Shown in pieces: positions 10,836-22,464 of a stretch of 64,000 nucleotides of DNA (the first letter of the stretch is position 1; each line of letters starts with the position of its first letter). Where the stretch lies: contig NC_092872.1 of assembly GCF_028372415.1 (NCBI RefSeq), positions 258,689,008 to 258,753,007 of the forward strand, read 5' to 3'. The notes under the pieces are model-generated. The model was not told where the DNA came from, searched no databases, and worked only from the letters and a program-made list of their open reading frames with translations. The position numbers were made by a program, and so were the translations under genes. This stretch comes from Notamacropus eugenii (Eukaryota > Chordata > Mammalia > Diprotodontia > Macropodidae).

Positions 10836-10990
10836 TCAGGAGATAGGTAAAGGACCCCAACACTTTTGCCTGGACACTGAGAAGTTTATCAAGAGTTGTG
10901 AGGGATGATAAATCCCCATGGCTAGATTGTGATCTGGACAATTAAAGGGAGCATGGCATGGGCATATTGTATGATGAGATAAAGTTAATA
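10836..10990. repeat. Unclassified repeat of about 150 bp, copy 1
   Basis: This segment (CCCCAACACTTTTGCCTGGA...TTGTGATCTGGACAAT...TATGATGAGATA) recurs at about 11930-12066 with clear but imperfect identity. The minus strand carries an AATAAA-like signal in copy 2, so an LTR end is one possibility. I do not recognise the family. Confidence 0.55.
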
Positions 10991-11754
10991 ACCACCATAG
11001 AAGTCAGAGAATGGAGGGATTACTGTGGACTAGACCCATCTGAAAAAGCCTCAGGAAGGATCATTAAACCACAGAAGGTCAGACTTGGGCATGAAAAGAC
11101 TGAAAAAAAAGGGGTGTTCATCCTCTGGGCTTTTTAGGAGAGCAGCGGGTACAGGGGAAAGAGCTCAGATCTTGGTGACTTAGGTTTGGATTTTGTTCCT
11201 GACACTGGCTGTGTGATCATGAAAAAGTCACCAAACCTCTCTGAACTTCAAATGTCACAGAATCTCCAAACTGGAAGAGGCCTCAAAGGGCAGCTAATTC
11301 AGGCAGCATGGAAAGCTTATATTCCCTCTAACACATCTCTGACAAGTATTCATTCATCCTCTGATGACTGGGAAAATTATTACTTTCCAGGGCAGAACAA
11401 TTCGCTTCAGGCTAACTCTGATGATTAGGAGATGGAACCTAAATTCTCCCCTTTGCAATTTCTATTTTCCTTTTTCCACCATCTGGGCTTAGGCAGAATG
11501 AGTCTAACCCCCCTTTCTTGTGACGATATTTACACAAATACTAGAAGACGATGTCGTGTGCTCCTTAAGTTTAAGGACTGAGACAAACTATCGCCTCCTT
11601 TTTCTGTTTCTCCTTCTACACCCTGAAAGCACGTGAATGCTTGGGGTGGTTGAACCACACTATTGACATAGCTTATAGTCCACAGAAACCCCATGGCCTT
11701 TTTCACAGGAACTGTGGTCTAGCCACAGGTCTAGAGTTTGGTCCATCAGTCAAA

Positions 11755-12180
11755 TAGCTTTCAGTTAGCATGTGCTCTGGGCTAGATTCTGTGTTACGCA
11801 TTGGGGATACAAAGAGGCAAAAACATGGTCCTTGGCAAAAAGAGTTTGAAGTCTTGTGAAGTTGCCTTTTTGAACTCAACTATTCAATTCAATAAAAATT
11901 CATCAGACACCCACATAGCTAATGTTAGGAGCAAAGGCCCCCAACACTTTTGGATGGACATGGGAAATTTATTAAGAGTTGTGTGGGATGACAAAGCATG
12001 GATAAATTGGGATCTGGACCATTGGTGGGATTGTAGGATGGACATAATGTACGGTGAGGTAGAGATATGTGTCAGTCACTAGGCTAAGCACCAGTCACAC
12101 ACATAAGCAAAAGAAAGACATGCCTGTCCTCAGGGAGCTAACAATTTAACGAGGGATGACAACATACAGAAGGAATGCTG
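11755..12180 (-). mobile_element. L2 LINE 3' fragment interrupted by another repeat
   Basis: Antisense L2 pieces flank an insertion. 11762-11865 has GCATTGGGGATACAAAGAGG. 11875-11918 has the TTCATCAGACACCCACA start. 12066-12180 resumes with GTGTCAGTCACTAGGCTAAG and TCAGGGAGCTAACAATTTAA. Confidence 0.6.
11918..12066. repeat. Unclassified repeat of about 150 bp, copy 2, inside L2
   Basis: Second copy of the segment at 10836-10990: CCCCCAACACTTTTGGATGG...AAGAGTTGTGTGGGATGA...GGGATCTGGACCATTGG. It interrupts the antisense L2 fragment, so it moved or was copied after L2 had inserted. Confidence 0.55.
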
Positions 12181-12183
12181 AAA

Positions 12184-12184
<1 letters not shown>

Positions 12185-12241
<57 letters not shown>
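12185..12241. repeat. (GT)n microsatellite
   Basis: About 57 bp of pure GT/TG, followed by degraded TATGGGGTG units to about 12265. Confidence 0.97.
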
Positions 12242-12244
<3 letters not shown>

Positions 12245-12394
12245 GGGTGTATGTGTATGGGGGGCGTTGTGTTCTGATTATCCCCTCCTTCACGGTGGAA
12301 GGGACTGGAAGTGTTTGACCTGGTTTAGAGAAGCCTTAAGTGTTACAAAATAACTTTCTTCAAGTATTTGAAAAGCTGCTACCTAGAAGAAGAA

Positions 12395-12530
12395 GTAGTT
12401 GCATAAATATATTTTGCATGACTTCCAATGTATAATGGGAATCATATTCTTGCATTCTCAGTAGGTGGGGAGGGAGAAAGGGAGAGAACTTGCCACTGAA
12501 AATAAAAATTAAATTAAATTAATTTTTTTT
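12395..12530 (+). mobile_element. L1/HAL1-type 3' end
   Basis: Sense 3' terminus: TTTGCATGACTTCCAATGTA, TTCTCAGTAGGTGGGGAGGG, then an A/T-rich tail of AAATTAAATT units near 12510-12525. Confidence 0.5.
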
Positions 12531-12724
12531 TGAAAGAGGAATTAGCTTTTATCTACTTCAAAGGGCAGAACTAGGAATAATGTTACAATTGTTACAAAGA
12601 GGAAAATTTAGGCTTTAGATTTTAAACTTTCTAAGGAAGAAAACACTTCCAGAGTGGAATGTAGTGCTTTCGAGAATGTAAGTGCAGGCCTCTCACTGGA
12701 GATTCTCCCTTTACTGGAAGTCTT

Positions 12725-12985
12725 CAATCAATCAATATTTTTAAGTACCTACTATGTGCCTGGCACTATGCTAAGCTCTGGAGATACAAAAAGAGGCCTT
12801 CAACTTGCTTACAATCCAATGGGGAAGACAACATGTAAAGAAATATATACAAAGCAAGCTATTTATGGATTAAAAAGATCATGAAAAGAGGGAAAGTCCT
12901 GGAATGAAGAGGACTTGGGGAAGGCTTCCTGTTGAAGGTGAGATTCCAGGTGGGACTTAGAGGGAAGCAGGGAGGTCAGTAGTCA
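12725..12985 (-). mobile_element. L2 LINE 3' fragment, long
   Basis: Antisense L2: TACCTACTATGTGCCTGGCA, CTGGAGATACAAAAAGAGGC, AATGGGGAAGACAACATG, then the upstream part GGGGAAGGCTTCCTGTTGAA and GGTGGGACTTAGAGGGAAGC. Confidence 0.75.
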
Positions 12986-13419
12986 AGTAGAGGCCGTGTG
13001 TAGAAGGGATGGTAGAGCATACTCTTAATCAGACATAAGCTTGTCTGAATGGCCTTTAAGGTTCCTTCCTGAGAGAGTCCCTCTCAAAGTATCACCTCTG
13101 AAATCCTTCAGATCTCTGTCTATCTGCCTTCAACTTTTGGAATCATTCTAACCATATCTGCTTCCATTCTACTTGGGGCAGGGGCAGGAACAACAGGTAC
13201 ACAGGTAAGTAAATATTCAAAATGTTCAAAATCATGCAGAGAGATTTCAGGAAAAACCTGAAGGGGTCAGAAAGGGTCTCATGTACCAAGCAACATCTGC
13301 ATTGGGTCTTTTTTTCTTTTCTTAAAGAAAATTATTTTAAAAATAATTTTTTTACATATATTCTTTCTGCATTGTGACTTGTCTTGGGTTTCCAACAATA
13401 CTGAGCCCCTTTTATGTTG

Positions 13420-14430
13420 GAGCAGCCTGGGACTGTGAATAGAGCCTGGGATTTAGATTTAAAGAATCTCAGTTCTAATCCTGGCTCTACCATCTTGTCC
13501 ATGGGTGACATACAAGTGACCTGATATCCCTGGGCCTCAACTTTCTCATTTATAAACTGAGAGGGTTGGATTACATTACCTAGAAGGTCCCTTCCAACTC
13601 CAACTCTTTGATCCTATAAGACAGTATGCTAAACTCTATGTGGGGTTATAAACTTGGATAGGACTCCTGCCTTCAAGGAGCTTTTAATTCAATTGGAGAG
13701 AAAGGCCTTGTACACAAATAACTAGTTTGTGGTGGAGAGCAAATAAAATAATAGAGGTGAAAGTATTTCCAAATCTGTAATTGTACAAATGAAAGGCAAT
13801 ATTATTATTTTTTTAATTGTTAAGGCAGGGGGACTTTGAGTCAGAAGGCCTGAATTGGAGTCTTAGACTAGCTCTAAGCAGCGTCAGTTTCCTCATCTGA
13901 AAAATGGAAATAATAACATTTACACCTTGATTGTAGTAAGGAAAGTGCTTCTGATATGCAAATTGGCTGCCAAAATGGGAGTTGTTAGTATTAAATTCTA
14001 CAAAAGACTTTTTGTGTCAAGGACTCTTGAATCCCTACCTTAGCACTATAGGCTTAGAGGGGAAGAGACCTCACAGGGCCACCTAGTCCAATCCCCTCAT
14101 TTCCCAAAGGAGGAAACAGAGGGCCAGATAAGAACATCAAGACAAGACCAGGATTTGAACCCAGAGCTTCCAGCTCCAAAGCTGTGCTTTTCCCATGGAG
14201 TCTAAATTCCACCTTCCCCAGGAAGGCTTTCCTGATCCTTCCTAATGCTAGAGCCTTCCCTCTCTGGATTATTTCTAATTTATCCTGTCTGTAGCTTGTT
14301 TGGATACAGTTGTCAGCATGTGGGCTTGTCCCCTCCAATAAACTGTGAACTCCTCAAGAGTAGGGTCTGTCCTTTGCTTTTCTTAGCCAGTGCCTGGCAC
14401 ATAGTAGGGTTTGATAAATACTTACTGAGC
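13420..14430. mobile_element. MIR and L2 cluster
   Basis: Serial old fragments: MIR sense 13420-13615 (CTCATTTATAAACTGAGAGG); L2 antisense 13620-13720 (CTTCAAGGAGCTTTTAATTC); MIR sense 13830-14000 (CTCATCTGAAAAATGG); MIR antisense 14040-14205 (GGATTTGAACCCAGAGCTTC); L2 sense 14210-14430 (TTATTTCTAATTTATCCTGT, GTGCCTGGCACATAGTAGG). Confidence 0.65.
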
Positions 14431-15395
14431 ACAAGCTTCAGAGCTGGCGTACAGGCCAGTACATGGCTGGCATGTTTGTCACTGAGGGGCCTGCCTCACC
14501 AAGGGGAGAGGCTGACTCATCCACAGAAGCCTGGCCACTAGAGCAGGAGGGCTTTTTGGCCACAGCAGCTCATAAAACTGCCTACTAAGGTGTGGAGGTG
14601 TTGAGATAGGCATCGAGAATCCTTGATGTAGCAGCATTTATAGTTATCATGGTTTTTCTCATCTTTATGATTATGATTATGATTTTATTGGTTGTAGTGA
14701 TGGTGATGATGATAGTACAGTCTGTATCCAGGGAGAAAGGGAGTTGCCCAGGCACACCCAGGGGAGCTTTGAGGATTAACCACTGAATCATTGTAAAGGC
14801 CAATCAGATGTTAGGACAATGGAAGTGATCCAGGAGGCCCCAGAACAGCAGCCAGGAAAAAAGGCCTGGGGACTGGGGGGTCAGGGGGAGTGGGAGGGGG
14901 TAGAATTGGGGGAAGTTGGAAATGAGGAGGAGGAGGGTTCCTGAGCCCAGGTGACCTGGGAGCTCTCCAGTGTCTGCACAGCTGCAGGTGAAAGGTGGGT
15001 CCAGATGGAGCCTCTCACATCCTCCTCCTCCTCCTCCCCCACTCCAAATGCTAACAGAATGAAAACATTGCCAGAGGGTAGGAAGAGAGAGCTTCAGCAG
15101 CACTTTTTCCAAGGCTGGAGCAAAACCCTTTGCAAAAAGAAACGTCCTGTCATCATAACAGTGAATGACAGATCATGCCCAATGCCAGCCTGTGCCCAGG
15201 GGCAGAGTACACCATGTCTAGTGGTATGGCCCTAGAGCTGGTTGCTGCAAAATGTGAAACAGGGTCCATGGGCCCAGCAACATTGCCCTCTCCTGGAGGG
15301 AAACTGATGCTGCCAAAGAAAACTGGGGGGCTGAAGGGGGGGTGGCTTGAGAGCAGCAGAACAGCCTAATTCTTTTGTAGCCAATTCAAGTTCCC
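14430..15395. other. Intergenic interval with no recognised gene or repeat family
   Basis: GC content is moderate. Simple-sequence patches occur at 14655-14720 (TTATGA/TGATGA units) and 15018-15036 (CTC units). Nothing else is recognised. Confidence 0.4.
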
Positions 15396-15399
15396 ATCC

Positions 15400-15785
15400 T
15401 GTTTCAGATACTTACACATGTGACCTTGGAAAAATCACTTTAACTCCTTGGGGAGAATAATAATAATAGCTAATATTTATTTAGAGTTTCAAGCTGGTCC
15501 TTACAACAACTTTGTGCATTAGGGGCTATTATCATTCCCATTTTACAGATGAAGAAACTGAGGAAGACAGAGGTTAAGTGACTTGCCTAGAGTTACACAG
15601 CTAATAAGTGCCTGAGGCAGGATTCAAAGTCAGGTCTTCCTGGTAGTTCTACTATCCTTTATACCACTTAGCTATCTCAATTTCTGTTATCCAGTCTCAA
15701 CTGTAAAATAAGTGGGATTTGAACTAAATGACCTCAGATGTCCTATCTAGCTCTAGATCCATGATCTCTTTCTGATGATTCCCTT
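15400..15785. mobile_element. MIR-type SINEs, including a near-complete antisense copy
   Basis: 15465-15680 is an almost complete antisense MIR: ATTTATTTAGAGTTTCAAGC, TTACAGATGAAGAAACTGAG, GTTACACAGCTAATAAGTG, CAGGTCTTCCTGGTAGTTC. Shorter sense fragments flank it at 15400-15460 and 15690-15785. Confidence 0.7.
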
Positions 15786-15787
15786 AA

Positions 15788-16043
15788 CAGTTTGGTGGTG
15801 TAGTGGATAGAGCACTAGGCCTGGAATTAGGAAGACCTGAGTTCAAATAGAGTCTCAGACAATTTTACTAGCTGTATGATCCTGACCAAGTCACTTAGTC
15901 ACTGTCTGTCTCAGTTTCCTCATCTGTAAAATAAGAGCACCTACCTCTCTGAATTGTTGTGAGCATCAAATGAGATAATATTTGCAAAATGCCTTCACAG
16001 TACCTGGCACAGAGTGAGCACTATATAAATGCTAACTATTATT
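15788..16043 (+). mobile_element. tRNA-headed CORE-SINE, near full length
   Basis: Complete order of parts: GGTGGTGTAGTGGATAGAGC, GAAGACCTGAGTTCAAAT, TTTCCTCATCTGTAAAATAA, TTGTTGTGAGCATCAAATGA, then CTATATAAATGCTAACTATT. It directly abuts the 5' end of the next L1. Confidence 0.85.
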
Positions 16044-16044
16044 A

Positions 16045-18480
16045 TCAAATAAGATATAGATTCAGAAAAAAGCATTTTGACAAAGCATAACATCCATTCC
16101 TTTTTAAAAAAAAACAACACTAGAAAGCACAGGAATAAATGGAATTTTTCTTAAAATGATAAGTAGCATCTATCTAAGACTAAAAAATGTTATTATCTCA
16201 TTAATGGAGATAATGTCGAGGGGTAATGGAGATTAAACCGGAATCTTTCCCAGTAAGATTAGGGGTGAAGCAAGGAAGTCTATTATCAACATTAGGTACT
16301 AGAAATGCTAGGCATAGCAATAAGACAAAAAAAAGAAATTGAAGGAATAAACATAGGAAAAGAAGATGCAAAACTATCACTTTTTGCTGGTGATATGATG
16401 AACTATCTTAGAGATAACCATCTAAGGGAACCATCTTAAAATCACAACTTGAAGAACCCTAGAAAGTTAACTAAAAAAACTAACTAAAATAATCAACACC
16501 TTCAGCAAAAAAGTTGCAAGATATAAAATTAATCCATATAAATAACCCTTATTTTTGCATATTACCAATAAACTCCAAAAGAAAGAGATAGAGGGAGAAT
16601 TTCCATTTAAAACAACTGCAGATAGTATAAAATACTTGGATGTCTACCTGCCAAGACATATACAGAAACTTTATGAACACAATTGCAAAACACTTTTCAT
16701 ACAAATAAAGACCAATGTAAACAGTTGGACAAATGTTGATTGTTTGTGGTAGACCAAGCCAATATAATAACAATAACAATACTACCAAAATTAATTTACT
16801 TATTCAGTGCCATACCACTCAAGCTACCAAGTTACATTACAGAACTAGAAAAAATTGTAACAAAATTTATCTGGAGGAACAAAAGGTGTAGAATATAAAG
16901 GGGAATCAATAAAAAAAAAAAAAGGTGAAGGAATAGGGCCTAGCAGTACCATATCTTAGATTATACTACAAAGCGATAATCACTAAAACAATTTGGTAGT
17001 GAATAAGAAATAGAATGGTTAATATGAGGAACAGAGTAGGTACATAATACATAGAAGCAAATGAATATAGCAACCTATTATTAGATAAACCCAAAGATCT
17101 AAGTAAGGTATTGGGTCTAGCACTTACTGTTTGACAAGAACTACTGGGAAAATCAGAAAGCAGTCTGGCAGAAACCAGGCATATACCAACATTTCATCCT
17201 ATATACCAAGATAAGTTCAAATGAGTACATTATTTAGATGGAATGGGTACTATCATAAGCAAATTAGTGGAGCATGGAAGAAATTATCTGTCAATTCTCT
17301 GAACAGGAGAAGAGTTCATGAAGAAACAATAGATAGGTTTATAGGAGGTAAAAATGGATAATTTTGATTACATAAAATTAAAATATTTTTGCACAAACAA
17401 AACCAATGCAGCTAAAATTAAAACGAAAGCAAGAAACTGGGGTATGGGGGAGAAATCTTAGAAGCAAATCTCTCTAATAAAGGTCTCATTTCTAAAATAT
17501 ATAGAGAACTGAGTCAAATTTTCAAGAATAAGAATCATTCCTCAATTGATAAATGGTTAAAGGGTATGATTAGGAAGTTTTCAGTGGAATAAATCAGAGT
17601 TATCAGTAGCCATATGAAAAAAAATGCTCTGAATCACAATAATTAGAGAAATACAAATTTAAATAACTCAGAGGTACCACTTCTCATCCATCAGATTGGC
17701 TAAGATGACAAAAATGGAAAATGATCAATGCTGGAGGGGATATGGGAAAATATGTACACTAATACATTCTTGGTGGAGCTGTGAACTAGTCTAACCATTG
17801 TGGGAAGCAGTTTGGAATTGTGCCCCCAAAATTATTAAATTGCATATACCTTTTGACCCATTTACTAGATCTATACCTCAAAGAGATCAAATAAAGAGGA
17901 AAAGGACTCATAAGTACAAAAATATTTATAGCAGTTCTTTTTCCAGTGTCAGAGAATTGGAATCTGAAAGAGTACCCAACAACTGAGGACTGGCTGAATA
18001 ATTTATGGTACATGAATGTGATGGAATACTATTGTGCTGTAAGAAATTATGAAGGGGATGATTTCAGAGAAACCTTGGAAGACTTGAATGAATTGATGCA
18101 GAGTGAAGTGAACAGAACCAGGACAACAATTTATACAGTAATAGAAAAATTATAAAACTAATCAACTTTGAAAGACTTCAGAACTCTGATCAAAACGATG
18201 ACCCACCACAATTCCAGAAGACTCATAATGAAACATGCTGTCCAGATCTAGATAGAGAACTGCTAGACTCAGAGAACAGAGCGAAGCATTTTTTCCCTCT
18301 TTCTTGTTTTTTTGAATTTTTTTTTTTTGGACATGGCTAATGTAGAAATTTGGTTTACATGACTACACATATTTGTAATGGTTTTTGTTTTTCTTGGCTT
18401 GCCAATGGTGGGGGAGGAAGAAAGAGAAAACTTGGAACTGAAAAAAAATTTTAATAAACTCTTTTTATTTAAAAAAGAAA
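16045..18480 (+). mobile_element. L1 LINE, 5'-truncated, ORF2 from the RT domain to the 3' end
   Basis: Degenerate ORF2. An EKxFDK-like block (AGAAAAAAGCATTTTGACA) lies near 16060. The FADD region near 16380 is degraded. KYLDVYLPRHIQKL at about 16620-16670 matches the L1 KYLGIxLTRDVKDL block. The C-terminal LWYMNVMEYYCAVRN is at about 18003-18045. A 3' UTR and A-rich tail end near 18480. Many stops and frameshifts mark it as old. Confidence 0.88.
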
Positions 18481-18594
18481 AACATCTCAACCCTTCAAAG
18501 ATTACCCTACAATACTCAGGGAGAGATGTAGTCAGCCATATTCTAGGGTTAGTCTTATCTGTACCAGCAGGAGTTGGGATCCAGAATATGGGCT

Positions 18595-18760
18595 AAATGT
18601 ATTTATCCTACATGTCCACCATCTGTAAACATCTTTTTCCATGGTTGAACATAAGGTCCTTGAGGGCAGGGAATGATTTGGGTTTTCATCTTTGCATCTC
18701 CCTCATTCAGAACAGTGCTAAGCACAGAGATGATTAATAAATACTTCTTGAACATAATTT
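18595..18760 (+). mobile_element. L2 LINE 3' fragment
   Basis: Sense L2 end: AAGGTCCTTGAGGGCAGGGA, GTGCTAAGCACAGAG, TTAATAAATACTTCTTGAA. Confidence 0.65.
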
Positions 18761-19225
18761 GAACATGGAGAGGGGATATGGCTTGCCCTAAGTAACCTCA
18801 TGTCTTAATTCTACAGCAGATGCTCTTTTCCCAATGCCATGGTTTCCTTGGGAGCCTCCAGAACAGCTTCTGGTGTGTAGGTCCCTCTGCTTTTCTCCCA
18901 AGAGTGTCTGAATAATGTATAATTCATGGTGTTTCACATTCTGAATAATTCATGGTGTTTCACTTTCTAAGACTGAGGAAGAGAAAGGGGAGGGATGAGG
19001 AGGAAGAACCAAGTTGATGCCTTCTTTGAAGGCATCAATGAAATGTCAAGGGACTCCTAAGGGCAAGTAGATGGTGAGTTGATAGGCCATTGGGGACCTT
19101 CTCAGGTATAGAAGAGAAGGAGGCTGATGTTGTCCTACTTTGGCAAGGCCCCTGTTTGCTGGGAGAGGCTATAAAAAAACCCCACTGCAGTGGAGAACTT
19201 GCTGTTGGCTCCTGGGACAGCAACT
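18760..19225. other. Intergenic interval with no recognised feature
   Basis: The only internal structure is a short direct repeat of AATAATGTATAATTCATGG and AATAATTCATGGTGTTTCAC around 18910-18965. Confidence 0.4.
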
Positions 19226-19229
19226 AACA

Positions 19230-19680
19230 AGAAGGCAAAAAATGCTGTACTTGGATTCCAATGACCTAGATGCCAGCCCAACTCGGGGCCTTATTAGTTG
19301 TGTACCTTTGGGAAACAATTTGCACTTTCTAGGTTTCAGTTTTCTTATTTGTAAAATCAGAGGACAAGACAGAAGAAAGTATGGTACAGTGGGTAGGCAC
19401 TGAGCTTGGAACCAGGAAGAGCTAGGTTAAAATCCTGCCCAAACACTTTTCTAGCTATGACCCTGGGCAGAACTTGAGTTTCCTTATCTTTCAAATGAGG
19501 ATAATAAAAGCACCTTTCTCACAGAGGTGTGAAGATAAATTGTTAACATGTAGAATGCTTTACAAAACTTTAAAACATTCTATAAATGCAAGTTATTGTT
19601 ACTGTTATTATCTGTCAAATGAAGGGGCTGGATTCAAAACCTCTGAGATCTATGAGTCTTGTGATCTTATGATTTGATGC
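19230..19680 (+). mobile_element. MIR-type SINE pair, one near full length
   Basis: A weak sense copy spans 19230-19380 (TTTTCTTATTTGTAAAATCA). A fuller sense copy spans 19385-19650: GTACAGTGGGTAGGCACTG, TAGCTATGACCCTGGGCAG, ATTCTATAAATGCAAGTTAT. Confidence 0.7.
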
Positions 19681-20037
19681 CTGCAAGGTCTCCTGGCTCT
19701 GATCTATGACAGGGCTTGCCCTCCCTTCCCAAGCAGCATGTTACATTTGAGGTAGCTCTGATTTTAGGGAAATGTTTCCTTAGAGCTTCCCCTTCTGAAA
19801 CTGCCATCTCTTACTTATAACCCTGCCCTTTAGGCAATCAACTTAATTCTCTAAAGGTTTACACTAGGTTTCCAGTTCCATCTAATGCTGATTTTTCCTT
19901 GGGTGAGAGCCAGCAGTCACCAATCCTTCCAACGTTTTCTGTCTCCTCCTTTCCCTTGACCTTAATCATAGTTAGGTTTTCAACAGACAAACCAGTTGTT
20001 TCACTCTTCCAGTTCAGATCATTTAGGAGCAATCTGA

Positions 20038-20095
20038 GAGACAGAGAGAAAGACAGAGACAGACAGAGAGACAGAAAGAGAGAGGAGACAGAGTT
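20038..20095. repeat. Purine-rich (GACA/GAGA)n simple repeat
   Basis: Interrupted AGACAGAGAGAAAG units, low complexity. An open frame across it encodes only DRQRDR-type repeats. Confidence 0.85.
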
Positions 20096-20429
20096 GCTGA
20101 AAGTTTGCCTTCAATGACTAGCCTTAAAACACACTTTTGTGCAACACACCTAGCCCTGTGCTCTGGGACTTAGACTCAAGTTTTGTTGTATTCTACATTG
20201 GATAGTGTCACTGCCCTCAGAGGCTGGGCTGCAGTTACATAAAGTTCAAGCATCCCATTACATATGTCTCTCAATAGAATATAAGTTCCATGAGATCAGG
20301 GACTATGTAATATTGTATTGATTTATCTCCCCCAGGACTATAACACTAATATTCTTTTGGCACTGTCATTGATCTAAGAATCATGGACTGGTATAGTCTC
20401 TGAAGAGATGAAGCTAGAGATCCCCAAAG

Positions 20430-20625
20430 GGCAATGGAGAGATATATACAACGGGCAGAAGAGTCAGAGGAGCTGGATTCAAATACTGACTATGTTACTA
20501 TCTGTGCAACTTGAGGAAGGCACTTACGACTTACTACTCTGGCCTCAGTTTTCTCATCTATAAAATGAAGGGGTTGGATTAGATGCCTTTGAGGTCCTAT
20601 CCAGCACTAAAACTATGATCCTGAA
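20430..20625 (+). mobile_element. MIR-type SINE
   Basis: Sense copy: GGAGCTGGATTCAAATACTG, CTCATCTATAAAATGAAGGG and the GAGGTCCTATCCAGCACTAA end. A weak L2-like piece lies just before it (20260-20365). Confidence 0.65.
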
Positions 20626-20683
20626 CAATAGATAGGAAGAGTGACATAAAGGATGTTAACAGATGTAAGAAATAATATCAAAA

Positions 20684-20790
20684 GAGGATGATTTCAGAGA
20701 AACCTGGGAAGATCTGTATGAATTGATGCAAAGTCAAATGAGTAGAATCAGGAAACAATTTACACAATAATGTTAGAAACATACTCACTT
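20684..20790 (+). mobile_element. L1 3' region, left part of a split copy
   Basis: The L1 ORF2 end and early 3' UTR (GATGATTTCAGAGAAACCTG, GAATTGATGCAAAGTCAAAT) stops abruptly near ACACAATAATGTTAG. The next segment of the same consensus is found at 22105-22435. Confidence 0.75.
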
Positions 20791-21074
20791 TAAAAAGGAC
20801 AACATCCATTGTGAAGTCAGGATTTATTAATTTTTACATTCATTGGGTATTTCCTAATGGACTATTACACTTGCTTCAGAGAAATGCAAGGTTTATATGC
20901 CCTGCTTTCAATTTGAATTCCCAGACTGCCTCCCACTGGCCAGAATTCCAGTGTTCACTAAACCTTATCCCACATTGGTCTATATTACCACCACATTCCT
21001 CATTTTCTTTATAAAATGACATGATATAAATTTTTTTAAAGTAATTGATTCCCTTAATTGATACACAATCTTTC

Positions 21075-22060
21075 TAGTGTTGACCTGAAGGTTTAGTAAA
21101 AGAGGCAAATGGGCGAGGTGATATCCTAATTGAGTGGGAGGTGAATATGATAAGAGAGTTGACAGTGTCAATTGAAATTATAATTCAGGATATCTGTTTT
21201 CTTTACCATTAAAACGCCATAACCTAGTGTATGTCCACAAAATATTAAGATGTGGAAAAAGTCCCATTATTCAAGATAGTGTTTTGGGTTAAGGGTCCTT
21301 AATGGTGATAATCATTTAATATAAATTTTGGACTTTAATAAGGGCCAGAACTTGAATTAAGAAGATCCTGAACCTAACAGTCTCTTTGTTCTCTGAAGTA
21401 AACTCAAAGAATATCTCTTCCTATGTCAACAAAGCCAGATGGGGCTGACTTAACATTCCTTATGGAGACCCTTAACCCAAGACACTATCTTGAATAAGAA
21501 CAAGACCCCCATTTCCATATCTTAATATTTTGTGGACATATACTATGGTTTGGCATGTTAATGGTAAAGAAAACACAGATATCTTGGGTAGTAATTTCAA
21601 TTGAAACTTTGTCAACTCTGTTATCTTATTATATTTATAACATATGCAATTAAGAAATTTCTTTCTCACAGTCTAGTTAATCACTCATGGAGACCATAAA
21701 TCTGAAGGACACAGACCACCTTGGATTGTCCTAAAACAGATTTAAGCCTGGTCATTCTTGTATTAGGCAATCAGAAGTTTCTTCTGGCTCCTTGATCCTG
21801 TACTACTAGCTTTAAGGGAATAAACTGTATGCATTTAGCCTGTTTGCCTTTTCTTAACCAAACTTTCAGGTTGACAATGGTTATCTTAAGTCAGACCCAT
21901 CTGGTCTTGTTGACATAGGAAGGTATTCTCTGAGTTTACTCTGGGAACAAAGAACAAAGAGCCTGTTAGGTTCAGGCTCTTCTGGGTGATCAGTTCAGGC
22001 TCTGGGCCTTACAGAGGGTTAAAAAATGATATTAAATGATTATCACTGGAATTACACATA
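21075..22060. mobile_element. Compound inverted/tandem element, possibly LTR-derived
   Basis: Let A = about 21135-21300, B = about 21301-21461. The reverse complement of A lies at about 21463-21640, and that of B at about 21885-22060. The segment just left of A (21075-21120) is the reverse complement of sequence at about 21840-21885. One unit of about 600 bp (21463-22060) therefore lies on plus, and a truncated head-to-tail junction of the same unit lies on minus. An AATAAA-type signal on plus near 21819 is compatible with an LTR fossil. The family is not recognised. The whole block splits an L1. Confidence 0.6.
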
Positions 22061-22104
22061 TTAAATATTTTCTATGGAAACATAAGTTCATGTATCTCTT
22101 ACAA

Positions 22105-22435
22105 TAACATTATTGCAAAGATAATCAACTTTGAAAGAGTTGACCTTTCAAAGATCAACACCATGAACAACCACAGTTCCAAAGGACTCGTGATAAAACA
22201 TGCTACCCACCTCCAGATCAAGAACCAATGGACTCAAGAGTGGTACTTGAAGCATATTTTCTTCTTTTTGGGTGGGTGGGGTGGGTGGGAAGCATAGCTA
22301 ATATGGGAATTGGTTTTGCATGACTCTATGTATTTGTAGTAGGTTTTGATTTCCTTGCCTTCTCAATAGTGGGGATGGGGGGGGGGAGTGGGGAGAGAGG
22401 GGGATGGAGGAGAATTTGAAATAAAAAATAAAATA
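22105..22435 (+). mobile_element. L1 3' end, right part of a split copy
   Basis: Resumes the L1 3' UTR with AATCAACTTTGAAAGAGTTG, CATAGCTAATATGGGAATTG and a G-rich stretch, then an A-rich tail of AAAATAAAATAAAA. It continues the piece ending at 20790. Confidence 0.75.
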
Positions 22436-22464
22436 AAACCAAACTAAAAAGTGTCAGCAGAAAA

